Under the pieces are notes generated by a model, which was not told the origin of the DNA, ran no database searches, and was given only the letters and a program-made list of their open reading frames with translations. A stretch of 64,000 nt of DNA from Leifsonia sp. EB41 (GTDB lineage Bacteria; Actinomycetota; Actinomycetes; Actinomycetales; Microbacteriaceae): positions 3,534,001 through 3,598,000 of the forward strand of contig NZ_JBGCCJ010000001.1 of assembly GCF_041262565.1 (NCBI RefSeq). The letters are read 5' to 3'. Numbering within the stretch: the first letter of the stretch is position 1; the number at the start of each line of letters is the position of its first letter. Positions 52,291 through 60,185 of this stretch are shown piece after piece. The position numbers and the translations under genes are program-made.

Positions 52291-54612
52291 ATGAGTTCTA
52301 CAAGTTCATACACGCACGCCCGAAAACGGCAATGGGGCGCCGAGCGCCGCACCGAACCACTGCCCACGGTCCACCCGAAGCCCTCGGACCGGAAAGTCAC
52401 CTGGAGCCGCGTCGCCATCGTCGCGACGATCATCTTCTGGGCGATCTACGTCGTCACCACGATCATCCGTCAGTTCCTCGTGCTCGGCACGCAGGACTTC
52501 CGTTTCACGATGGAGGCGATCGGCTACACGGTCGTCGTCACCTTCCTCACCTTCTCCGCGCTGATGTACCTGGTCGCCCGGCAGGGCGCACTGCAGCGTT
52601 TCCAGAAGCACGTCCGCGTTCCGCGCGCCGAGCTCGACCGGCACTTCGCCCAGCATCAGCCGTCCATCACGGTGCTCGTGCCCTCCTACGCGGAGGAGCC
52701 GGAGGTCGTCCGGATGACGCTGCTCTCGGCCGCGCTGCAGGAGTTCCCCTCCATGCGCGTCGTGCTGCTGGTCGACGACAACCCGAACCCCACCGAAACG
52801 GCCGTGGCCGAGCGGCTGAACGCCACCCGCGCCCTCGCCGACAGCATCACCGGCCAGCTCGCGGAGCCGCGGTTCCGGTTCAGCGACGCCCTGATGCGCT
52901 ACGAGCTGGCGGATGAGCGCGCGTTCGTCTCCGACGAGACCGCGCTCGAGCTGGCCGACCACTACCGGTGGGCCGCCGAGTGGCTCTACGCCCAGGCCGA
53001 CGCGCACGGCATCGAGGACCACGTCGACGTCTTCTTCGCCGACCAGGTCCTCCGCGCGCTGGGCGACGAGCTCGCCCTGACCGCGGAGGCCGTGACCGCG
53101 GCGATCGGGGAGGGCGCCGCGCTCTCCTCCGACCGCGTGGCCCAGCTCTACCGCCGCCTGGCGTGGACATTCGACGCCGAGCTGATGATCTTCGAGCGCA
53201 AGAAGTGGGCGTCGCTGTCCCACGAGGCCAACAAGGCGATGAACCTCAACGCCTACATCGGCCTGATGGGCGGCACCTACCGCGTCGAGGAGACGCCGGA
53301 CGGCCCGATCCTGAACGCCGTGCCCGCAGGCGCCCGCCGGCCCGGCGACATCGAGATCCCGGACAGCGACTTCCTGCTGACCCTGGACGCCGACTCCATC
53401 CTGCTGCGCGAGTACTGCCTGCGGCTGACCTATTTCCTGCAGCAGCCGGACAACGCCCGCGTCGCCGTGACGCAGACCCCGTACTCGTCGTTCCGCGGCG
53501 CCGGCACGCGCATCGAGCGCCTGGCCGGTGCGACGACCGACATCCAGCACATCCTCCACCAGGGCAAGAGCTTCTACGGCGCGACGTTCTGGGTCGGCGC
53601 GAACGCGGTGATCCGCAAGCGCGCGCTGGAGGACATCGTCGAGACCGAGTGGGTCGGCGGCTTCGAGGTGCGCCGGTACATCCAGGACCGCACCGTCATC
53701 GAGGACACCGAGTCGAGCATCGACCTCGGCACCCACGGCTGGACGCTCGTCAACTACCCGGAGCGGCTCAGCTACTCGGCCACCCCGCCCGACTTCGGCT
53801 CGCTGATCGTTCAGCGCCGTCGCTGGGCGAACGGCGGCCTGCTCATCCTGCCGAAGCTGTGGAGGCAGGTCCGGGAGCGCAAGCGCCGCGGCGAGAGCGT
53901 CTCGCGCATCGAGCTGCTGCTGCGCGTGAACTACATGGCCTCCATCTGCTGGGCGAGCTTCGGCCTGGTGTTCCTGCTGGCGTACCCGTACGACGGCCGG
54001 CTGCTCAGCCCGATGGTGCTGCTGGCCGCGCTCCCGTACTTCATCAGCCAGGCGAGCGACCTCCGTTACGCGGGCTACAAGGCCACCGACATCTTCCGGA
54101 TCTACGGCTTCAACCTGATCCTGCTGCCGGTGAACCTGGCCGGCGTGCTCAAGTCGATCCAGCAGTCGCTGACCGGCAAGAAGATCCCGTTCGCCCGCAC
54201 CCCGAAGGTGAAGAACCGCACCGCGTCGCCGCTGCTGTACGTCATCGCGCCGCTCGCGATCATCGGCTTCTCGCTGTTCACCCTGTGGCGGGACTGGAAC
54301 GCGCACAACTGGGGCAACGCCGCGTTCGCGGCGTTCAACGCCTCGCTGGCGATCTGGGCGCTCGTCGCCTACATCGGCATCGGCAACACGATCGTGGACA
54401 TCTGGCTCGGCCTGACCAAGCCGCTGTACGTCGAGAAGAAGCGCAAGCGCTCCGCCCCGGCCTCCGCCCCCGCGACCGAGTCGATCGACTGGCGTTCGGT
54501 GCTCTACCACGGCCACGCCGGTGGGGACGTGCCGCACCTCGAGCGCACCGCGGTGCGGGATGACGCGCCGCTCGACGCTCCGTCGGTCGACGGCGAGCGG
54601 CAGGCCGCCTGA
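52291..54612 (+). CDS. processive membrane GT2 glycosyltransferase (cellulose-synthase-like)
   Basis: A 773-residue protein with two N-terminal helices (about 45-110), a cytoplasmic GT-A domain starting ITVLVPSYAEEPEVVRM, DDNPNP, DADSILL (near 366, metal-binding), a TED-like VIEDTES and QRRRW (near 507, processive QxxRW motif), then about five C-terminal helices. It makes and exports a beta-linked polysaccharide; whether cellulose, hyaluronan-like or poly-GlcNAc is unclear. A 130-residue insert between the first GT2 motif and DxD is unusual. ATG at 52291 is chosen, as earlier starts lie upstream of the promoter. It is coupled to a GH18 gene. Confidence 0.85.
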   Translation: MSSTSSYTHARKRQWGAERRTEPLPTVHPKPSDRKVTWSRVAIVATIIFWAIYVVTTIIRQFLVLGTQDFRFTMEAIGYTVVVTFLTFSALMYLVARQGALQRFQKHVRVPRAELDRHFAQHQPSITVLVPSYAEEPEVVRMTLLSAALQEFPSMRVVLLVDDNPNPTETAVAERLNATRALADSITGQLAEPRFRFSDALMRYELADERAFVSDETALELADHYRWAAEWLYAQADAHGIEDHVDVFFADQVLRALGDELALTAEAVTAAIGEGAALSSDRVAQLYRRLAWTFDAELMIFERKKWASLSHEANKAMNLNAYIGLMGGTYRVEETPDGPILNAVPAGARRPGDIEIPDSDFLLTLDADSILLREYCLRLTYFLQQPDNARVAVTQTPYSSFRGAGTRIERLAGATTDIQHILHQGKSFYGATFWVGANAVIRKRALEDIVETEWVGGFEVRRYIQDRTVIEDTESSIDLGTHGWTLVNYPERLSYSATPPDFGSLIVQRRRWANGGLLILPKLWRQVRERKRRGESVSRIELLLRVNYMASICWASFGLVFLLAYPYDGRLLSPMVLLAALPYFISQASDLRYAGYKATDIFRIYGFNLILLPVNLAGVLKSIQQSLTGKKIPFARTPKVKNRTASPLLYVIAPLAIIGFSLFTLWRDWNAHNWGNAAFAAFNASLAIWALVAYIGIGNTIVDIWLGLTKPLYVEKKRKRSAPASAPATESIDWRSVLYHGHAGGDVPHLERTAVRDDAPLDAPSVDGERQAA

Positions 54613-56234
54613 TGTCGCGCAAGGACAGGAAGGCCGCCTCCGTCGGCGGCTCGGAGACCGACCGTCTCCAGGCCCCGGAGTCCGATTCCGGCCGCCGCCT
54701 CTCGCCGCTGCGCGTGATCGGCGCCGCCCTCGTCGCGGTGGTCGTCGTCTCGGCCGGCGTGGTCGGCTTCCAGTGGTGGAGCGCGCGGGCGTCGGTGGAC
54801 TCGAAGCCGTGGTTCGCCTCCTATGTGGACGTGACCGCGACCCCGAAGTACGCGTTCGAGAGCCTGGGCGCGACGTCCACCAAGGACGCAGTGCTCTCGT
54901 TCATCGTGTCCGACCTGACGAAGCCGTGCACACCCTCCTGGGGCGGCGCCTACACGATGGACGAGGCGCACGGCTCGCTCGACCTGGACCGCCGGATCGC
55001 CCGCCTGCAGCAGCAGGGCGGCACCGTCGCGGTGTCGTTCGGCGGCCAGCGGAACGAGGAGCTCGCGGTCGGCTGCACCGACCCGTCGGCCCTGAAGAAC
55101 GCCTACGCCTCGGTCGTCGACCGCTACAAGATCGGCACCGTCGACCTCGACCTGGAGGGCGACGGCCTCGTGAACGCGGACGCCTCCGCACGCCGGGCCA
55201 CGGCTATCCATGACCTCCAGCAGGAGCGCCGCGCCGCAGGCAAGAGCCTCGCCGTCTGGCTGACCCTCCCCGTGTCGCCGACCGGCCTGACCGTGGACGG
55301 CACCAACGCGGTGTCCGCGATGTTGAAGGCGAAGGTGGACATCGCGGGCGTCAACCTGATGACGATGGACTTCGGCGCCGCGAAGGAGGCCGGGAAGTCG
55401 ATGGCCGCGACCTCCGAGGCCGCGCTCACCGCCGCCCAGCGCCAGCTCGGCGTGCTCTACGACCGGGCCGGGACGCACCAATCCGACCCGAGCCTGTGGG
55501 CGAAGATCGGCGCGACCCCGATGATCGGCCAGAACGACGACCAGGGCCAGGTGTTCGGCCTCGCCGACGCCAGGACGCTGAACGCGTGGGCGATCTCCAC
55601 GGGCATCGGCCGGATGTCGATGTGGTCGGCGAACCGCGACAAGACCTGCGGCTCCAACTACGTCGACACGAGCGCGGTGTCGGACGCGTGCAGCGGGGTG
55701 GACCAGGGCAAGGCGACCTTCGCCGGCCTCCTCTCGAAGGGCTTCGACGGCCGCATCGTGCTGGGGGAGGGCGCGGTCACCACGGCCGAGCCGACCTCCG
55801 CCGCCGCGACGGACGACCCGGCCCACTCGCCGTACCCGATCTGGTCCGGGAGCAACTCGTACCTGAAGGGCACCAAGGTCACCTGGCACCACAACGTGTA
55901 CCAGGCCAAGTGGTGGACGAAGGGCGACATCCCGGACAACCCCGTGCTGAACCAGTGGGAGACCCCGTGGGACCTGGTCGGGCCCGTGCTGCCCGGCGAG
56001 ACGCCGATCCCGCAGCCGACCCTCCCGCCCGGCACCTACGCGGTGTGGAGCGGCGAGACGCCATACGACAAGGGCGCCCGCATCCTGTTCGACGGCGTGC
56101 CGTTCGAGGCGAAGTGGTGGACGAAGGGCGACAGCCCGGAGGCCGCCAGCGCGAACCCCGACTCGTCCCCCTGGGCCCCGCTCACCCAGGACGAGATCGA
56201 CACGATCCTGGGTGGTGGTACCACCCAGAAGTGA
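54612..56234 (+). CDS. membrane-anchored GH18 protein with two chitin-binding modules
   Basis: A 540-residue protein: short cytoplasmic start, one membrane helix (about 34-53), then a GH18-like barrel (about 65-380). The DxxDxDxE motif reads GTVDLDLE (176-183): the proton donor Glu and both nearer Asp are kept, but the first Asp is Gly. Two CBM5/12-like modules follow at about 409 and 476, each with VWSG or IWSG and the repeated AKWWTKGD. Being encoded with the synthase above, it may trim or hold the new glycan at the cell surface. ATG overlaps the synthase stop. Confidence 0.82.
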   Translation: MSRKDRKAASVGGSETDRLQAPESDSGRRLSPLRVIGAALVAVVVVSAGVVGFQWWSARASVDSKPWFASYVDVTATPKYAFESLGATSTKDAVLSFIVSDLTKPCTPSWGGAYTMDEAHGSLDLDRRIARLQQQGGTVAVSFGGQRNEELAVGCTDPSALKNAYASVVDRYKIGTVDLDLEGDGLVNADASARRATAIHDLQQERRAAGKSLAVWLTLPVSPTGLTVDGTNAVSAMLKAKVDIAGVNLMTMDFGAAKEAGKSMAATSEAALTAAQRQLGVLYDRAGTHQSDPSLWAKIGATPMIGQNDDQGQVFGLADARTLNAWAISTGIGRMSMWSANRDKTCGSNYVDTSAVSDACSGVDQGKATFAGLLSKGFDGRIVLGEGAVTTAEPTSAAATDDPAHSPYPIWSGSNSYLKGTKVTWHHNVYQAKWWTKGDIPDNPVLNQWETPWDLVGPVLPGETPIPQPTLPPGTYAVWSGETPYDKGARILFDGVPFEAKWWTKGDSPEAASANPDSSPWAPLTQDEIDTILGGGTTQK

Positions 56235-56235
56235 C

Positions 56236-56276
56236 TCGACGGCGGGATGCTCCCCCTGCGCGCATCCCGCCGTCGA
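56236..56276 (+). terminator. terminator after the GT2/GH18 operon
   Basis: TCGACGGCGGGATGC (56236-56250) and GCATCCCGCCGTCGA (56262-56276) form a perfect 15-bp stem with an 11-base loop, immediately after the GH18 stop. Confidence 0.85.
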
Positions 56277-56469
56277 CCCAGCCTGGACGCACCGCTGCGG
56301 GGCGGGAGGTCCGGGCGTCGCGTCGCGCCTCCCTCGTCGGGAGGAAGGCCGCGCGGCGCTGTGTCGGCGGGGCCTGTGGCTTTCGGGTTGGTCACGACCG
56401 GCCCCGCCGACACGCTAAGATAGACGAGTTGTCCTGCTTGGCGCTCTCACGGCCTGGGCGGGACAGCAA

Positions 56470-56545
<76 letters not shown>

Positions 56546-56561
56546 CAGAAAAACACCTGGT

Positions 56562-56598
56562 AAAGGGCCGTTTTGGAGCAATCCAAGGCGGCCCTTTT
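56562..56598 (+). terminator. terminator supplied by the element after tRNA-Pro
   Basis: AAAGGGCCG (56562-56570) pairs with CGGCCCTTT (56589-56597), with TTGGA/TCCAA inside, followed by T. It replaces the chromosomal terminator that integration pushed 3.3 kb downstream, to 59853-59920. Confidence 0.7.
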
Positions 56599-56618
56599 CA
56601 TGTGCCTGGAGGGCCTAC

Positions 56619-56640
56619 CACTACCATTGCCACTACCATT
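56619..56640. repeat. arm-type repeats CACTACCATT, left end
   Basis: CACTACCATT occurs at 56619-56628 and 56631-56640, in direct orientation with a 12-bp period. The same pair, with the same period and orientation, lies at 59671-59692 inside the other end. These are likely integrase arm-binding sites. Confidence 0.65.
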
Positions 56641-56641
56641 C

Positions 56642-57361
56642 TCACGCGAAGGCGGTGCTCAGGTAGTCCATCGCCGTCGCTGAAACCTCGGGGGAGACGT
56701 GCCCGTAGATGTCGCCGGTGATCGCAACCGACGAATGTCCCAGAATCTCGGATACCACCTTCAACGGGACGCCACCGGCAAGCATCGTTGACGCTGCGGA
56801 GTGACGCAGGGTGTGCAGCCCCACCGTGGTAGGCAGCCCCGCCTTCTTCGCTGCCAGCTTCAGCGAGCGGAGGAGGTTGCGCGGGTCACGCGGCGTGCCC
56901 ACCTCCGTGGTGAACACGAATCCGGTCTGCACCCAGGCCGAACCAAGCCGCAGCCGCCCCTCCGACTGCTCCAGTCGCGCAGCGCGCAGAACGCGCTCGG
57001 ACGCATCGGTCATGTACACCGTGCGTCGCGACTTCTCCGTCTTCGGCTCCGTCACCAGCAGCTCGGACCCTACGCGCGCGAGGGTGCCGCGAACGCGGAT
57101 GGTGCGGGCGGTGAAGTCGATGTCCTCCCATCGCAGCGCCAGCGCTTCACCACGGCGAAGCCCGGTGTGCAGCAGCAGCTCGAACACGGGTCGCGCCGGG
57201 CTCCCCGTCGCTGCATCGAGGAGGTGCCGCACCTCATTAGGGTTCAGGTAGGCGGCTTCGTGGTGCTCCACTTTCGGGCGGCGAAGGGCTGCTGCAGGGT
57301 TCTTGCCCAGAAGTTCATCGCGCACCGCAGAGTCGAGGATGCCGCGAAGGATCGTGTACAC
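56642..57361 (-). CDS. tyrosine recombinase/integrase, N-terminus missing
   Basis: All catalytic residues of a phage-type integrase are present: Arg in TGLRRGEALALRW, Lys in TEPKTEKSRRTVYM, His-x-x-Arg in LHTLRHSAASTML, His in LGHSSVAITG and the nucleophile Tyr in DIYGH. The readable frame extends to about 57563 (with LDKLLPSHIEAWVVELRGRG, the end of a core-binding domain), but no ATG, GTG or TTG exists there, and the first start is GTG at 57361. A full enzyme would be about 370-400 residues, so the arm-binding and most of the core-binding domain are lost. It may be inactive. Confidence 0.75.
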   Translation of the reverse strand: MYTILRGILDSAVRDELLGKNPAAALRRPKVEHHEAAYLNPNEVRHLLDAATGSPARPVFELLLHTGLRRGEALALRWEDIDFTARTIRVRGTLARVGSELLVTEPKTEKSRRTVYMTDASERVLRAARLEQSEGRLRLGSAWVQTGFVFTTEVGTPRDPRNLLRSLKLAAKKAGLPTTVGLHTLRHSAASTMLAGGVPLKVVSEILGHSSVAITGDIYGHVSPEVSATAMDYLSTAFA

Positions 57362-57614
57362 CGTGCGTATGGAACCGGAGGCGAGCCCCCGGCCTCGAAG
57401 CTCAACGACCCATGCCTCGATGTGGCTGGGGAGCAGCTTGTCCAGGACACCAGCGTGGTCGCGGTCAAGAGTGCAGTGAGCGACCGTGCGTCCACCGACA
57501 CGCTCGCCCTTCGGCTCCGCATCCTCAGCGTTGTCACATAGGGAAGACTCGACCTGAGCAAGTCAATGGTCCAAGGGGGCTATGCTCGCTGTCTCACGGT
57601 CTCGAGGGTGCCGC

Positions 57615-58037
57615 TCACTCTTCGGATGCCGCGATTCTCCAGTGAGTACGAGGATTCGCTTGCACGTCCACAGAGTACCTAGTCCCCTCAGGAATGCCGA
57701 AGAACGTGGCGAGGGTGGTCTCCGACCCGTCGATCGTCTTTGCCGAGGTCGGGACGCACGGAGCGGCGGCACTAACGCCCGCTCCGTGCAAGGTCACCGT
57801 GATTGTTCCCTTGCCGACGCAAATCACGTTGACGTGCACGGCTCCTCCGCCAGCCGTGAACTTGCCAAGCGATGCGTTGCTACTGCCGGAAACCGGAGCG
57901 ACAACGGTTGAGCCCGGAGGAGACGAGACTGTGAGCGGTCCGTCTACGGATGGTGCCGAAGGAGAACATCCGGCCAGCGACGCTAAGAGGGCGAAACCCC
58001 CTGCCACAACGGCTGCCCGTGGGGTCCCCCTATCCAT
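57615..58037 (-). CDS. lipoprotein, element cargo
   Basis: A 140-residue protein with a basic start, hydrophobic stretch and lipobox LASLAGC (Cys at 24), followed by a Ser/Pro-rich linker and a small domain with two cysteines (VICVGKG and APCVPTS) that could form a disulfide. It should be anchored outside the membrane. No family is recognised. Its ATG overlaps the stop of the Cys-rich gene by eight bases. Confidence 0.72.
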   Translation of the reverse strand: MDRGTPRAAVVAGGFALLASLAGCSPSAPSVDGPLTVSSPPGSTVVAPVSGSSNASLGKFTAGGGAVHVNVICVGKGTITVTLHGAGVSAAAPCVPTSAKTIDGSETTLATFFGIPEGTRYSVDVQANPRTHWRIAASEE

Positions 58038-58269
58038 ATCGAGAGGTTACCGACTCGACGGTGGGCGAACCTGCAATCCGGCCACCCCATTTCGGGAGCG
58101 AGCTTAGCTCTGGTTCCCATTCGTTTGCGCCACGCGCGCCACACCGGGCACACCATGCTGCCCAGCGATGTCCATGAAGCAACGGCTCCAGATTGGGGTC
58201 GCACCGAGGCGCGCAGTGCTGTGCATCGGCAGGGGAGTCAGGATCGCACCAGTGACACTCGCGGCACAC
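58030..58269 (-). CDS. Cys-rich small protein (zinc-ribbon-like), element cargo
   Basis: A 79-residue frame with GTG start and Cys at 2, 5, 8, 19, 23, 40 and 43 (MCRECHWC, then HCAPRC, then WCARCGA). The spacing fits a small zinc-binding fold. It ends in the start of the lipoprotein gene, so the two may be co-translated. Other frames overlap here, and proof of coding is modest; the paired cysteines are the main support. Confidence 0.45.
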   Translation of the reverse strand: MCRECHWCDPDSPADAQHCAPRCDPNLEPLLHGHRWAAWCARCGARGANEWEPELSSLPKWGGRIAGSPTVESVTSRYG

Positions 58270-58410
58270 TCTTCACGGTAGTGTGCCGGTACCCCCGGGA
58301 AATTGGGCACCCCCCCACGCGCGGGGCGGACAGGTCGGAGTATCGCTCTAGCGGGTTCGCATCCCGAACTGGGGGCGATCTCTGGGCCTAGTCCGCTGTA
58401 GCTTCAGATC

Positions 58411-59208
58411 ATGGCCACGGTGCGAGAGATTACATCGACTCCCGAAGAACGCGAGGCGATCGCACTGCAACTTCTGCCGGTCAAGTTTGCCCAGCTAGAA
58501 GACCTGGTGAAGCGCTCACTCGAAATCTCGGTTCAACCCGGGAGTCGTATGGCGCAAGACGACAAGGCCACTCCGTACGACCCAATCTCGTTCCAGGTTG
58601 CGCATCTTCTCGCTAGCGCGTCTGACCATCTAACAATGGCGAAGGAGCACGTCGAGAAGATCGGCTTGCCGCCCTACGCCTGGCATGTTCTCATCCGTGC
58701 TGCGCTGGAGTCGTGCGCGCTCGGCTTCTGGCTCCTGACGCCGGGCGTGCTTAGCAAGCGTGTCTATCGGTCGGTTCAGTTCGTTTGGAACAACAGACTG
58801 GCCGCGGATGCCTTCACGAAACGATCTGGTGCTCACACTCCTGAGACCACCGCCAAACTGCGTGAACGACTTGACGCGATCAAGAACAGCGTCAAGGGTA
58901 ACGCCCAGCGAAGTCTCGACCGGGAGTTCCCGAGTACGACGGATATCCTCATCGAATCGGAGCGCTGCGTCCCCATCCAGGATGGGTTTTCCGGGCTGGA
59001 TGTCTGGCGAGCATGTAGCGCCTTCTCGCATTCGAATCGCACATTCGCCTTGGGCACACTCGAACGCAAGCCCGTCGCGCGGCTAGGCGAGAACGCCTCA
59101 ATGTTCAGGATCACCAGCTCGTATGCGACATTCGTCGCAATGCTGAACGTGGCGCTGACCTATCTGGAGACGCTCCTCGTTATGGTCGAAACGCGGTCGA
59201 AGGCCTAA
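58411..59208 (+). CDS. unassigned helical protein with a HEPN-like R-x6-H motif
   Basis: A 265-residue, almost all-helical cytoplasmic protein with no membrane segment. A start such as FQVAHLLASASDHLTMAKEHV, a hydrophobic helix RAALESCALGFWLLTP and, near residues 200-207, DVWRACSAFSHS give the R-x6-H pattern of HEPN nucleases in a plausible helix. The similarity is only in motif and fold pattern; no family is recognised. ATG at 58411 follows TAGCTT (58402-58407) closely, so the mRNA is probably leaderless. As the only large cargo gene of a small island, it could be a defence factor. Confidence 0.7.
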   Translation: MATVREITSTPEEREAIALQLLPVKFAQLEDLVKRSLEISVQPGSRMAQDDKATPYDPISFQVAHLLASASDHLTMAKEHVEKIGLPPYAWHVLIRAALESCALGFWLLTPGVLSKRVYRSVQFVWNNRLAADAFTKRSGAHTPETTAKLRERLDAIKNSVKGNAQRSLDREFPSTTDILIESERCVPIQDGFSGLDVWRACSAFSHSNRTFALGTLERKPVARLGENASMFRITSSYATFVAMLNVALTYLETLLVMVETRSKA

Positions 59209-59311
59209 CGCTCAGTGCCCGCGAAATTGCTCGGCCTCAGCTGCGCTCAGCTGCCAAAACACGCGATGGTGCTGTGCCAAGATTTCACTGCTTGATGAAG
59301 GAGAAACGCCC

Positions 59312-59563
59312 GTGCACGACCTGCTGCGAGGAATCGTTGAAATGTTCATGGGCTGCGTCGTCGTGCCCGCGGGCGTTCTGCTTTGGCGTCACGCAGAGGG
59401 GGCGGCCAAGTCCTTCCGCCGCCCGGGTTCGACCCTCTTTGGGGATAAGGCCGCTGACACCGTGTACACGGCCTCGAACGTGAAGTGGGCCGCTGGCGGG
59501 TGGGTGGTCATTGGCTCAATCATGTTCGTCAGTGGTTTGGTCACCATCATCCAGCTTCACTAG
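59312..59563 (+). CDS. small two-helix membrane protein, element cargo
   Basis: An 83-residue protein with helices at about 8-26 (IVEMFMGCVVVPAGVLLW) and 60-80 (GGWVVIGSIMFVSGLVTIIQ). The loop between them contains FRRPGSTLFGDKAADTVY. GTG at 59312 has AAGGAG ten bases upstream. It follows the helical-protein gene by 103 bp; its role is unknown. Confidence 0.7.
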   Translation: MHDLLRGIVEMFMGCVVVPAGVLLWRHAEGAAKSFRRPGSTLFGDKAADTVYTASNVKWAAGGWVVIGSIMFVSGLVTIIQLH

Positions 59564-59670
59564 ACGGACCGAAGATCACCCGGCGAAGTGAGTCACCCTC
59601 TCTTGCCGTCTTGGGCGGCGCAGCGCCGCCAGCGCAGGTCGCTGCACGGGCCCCAAGCGGGTCTTCGTCC

Positions 59671-59692
59671 CACTACCATTTCCACTACCATT
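59671..59692. repeat. arm-type repeats CACTACCATT, right end
   Basis: CACTACCATT at 59671-59680 and 59683-59692, the same direct pair and 12-bp period as at 56619-56640. It lies 117 bp inside the right attachment core. Confidence 0.65.
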
Positions 59693-59808
59693 TCGCGCTG
59701 GTTCACCGAAGTGCGCGGGAATATGCGCGAGTACGGAAGGCGATAAATATGCTGGTGTACGTGGATTTTGGTGTTCTTCAGTGAACTTCGTCGAACGGCC
59801 TTGTTTTA

Positions 59809-59853
59809 ACTGGGGGTCAAGGGGTCGCAGGTTCAAATCCTGTCAGCCCGACG
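59809..59853 (+). repeat. attR: second 45-bp copy of the tRNA-Pro 3' half
   Basis: Identical to 56501-56545. It is not a tRNA gene, because the 5' half is absent and replaced by TTGTTTTA. Confidence 0.93.
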
Positions 59854-59920
59854 TTCTGAAAAAGCCGGAGGGGCACGAAGGTCGCACAGCGACCCCGTGC
59901 CCCTCCGGCTTTTTCAGAAC
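59853..59920. terminator. perfect 24-bp inverted repeat, displaced tRNA-Pro terminator
   Basis: GTTCTGAAAAAGCCGGAGGG begins the left arm (59853-59876) and the right arm (59897-59920) is its exact complement, ending TTTTTCAGAAC. The loop holds GGTCGC/GCGACC. It abuts attR, so before integration it ended the tRNA-Pro transcript. A-tract and T-tract make it work from both sides. Confidence 0.85.
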
Positions 59921-60185
59921 TCGCACTGCCAAATGGGGTCCCCGCCCGCGAGGGGCCCCGGGCGCCGTCGAACGCGAAGCGTGAGACGGCGTTTGGGGTA
60001 GCGGGTGGGGCGCAGCCTGGCGACGGCCGTGGAGAACCCGTGAAGAGGCGACTCGAACGAGTCGCCCTCTGGAACAGTCACCGTGTCCTGGTTGCGGCAC
60101 GCTCCGCGATGATCGATTAGCTGACCGGTGCGCGGCACAGAGGATTACTGGGCGTCGATCCACCCGTCGGCGTACAGTGTGCGCC

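Larger units (their letters stand above)
56546..59853. mobile_element. 3.3-kb integrative element in tRNA-Pro
   Basis: The segment between the two 45-bp copies is 3,308 bp. It has an integrase next to the tRNA on the minus strand, arm-type repeats at both ends, a lipoprotein, a Cys-rich small protein, an unassigned helical protein and a small membrane protein. There are no replication, capsid or transfer genes, so it is either a satellite-like cargo island or the remains of a larger element. The truncated integrase argues that it cannot move by itself now. Confidence 0.88.

Noticed and set aside
57983-58310. Other overlapping minus-strand frames in the island (58104-58310, 57983-58204)
   Set aside because: They lack start-site support and conserved-looking composition; the Cys-rich frame fits better.
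59809-59853. Second tRNA-Pro
   Set aside because: Only the 3' half is present; the acceptor 5' arm and D-arm are missing. It is the attachment-site copy.
60043-60073. Further tRNA-like or terminator element at AGAGGCGACTCG...CGAGTCGCC
   Set aside because: It is a short hairpin with one bulge and no gene just upstream; it is noted but not strong enough to annotate. The rest of 59921-60185 shows nothing else.
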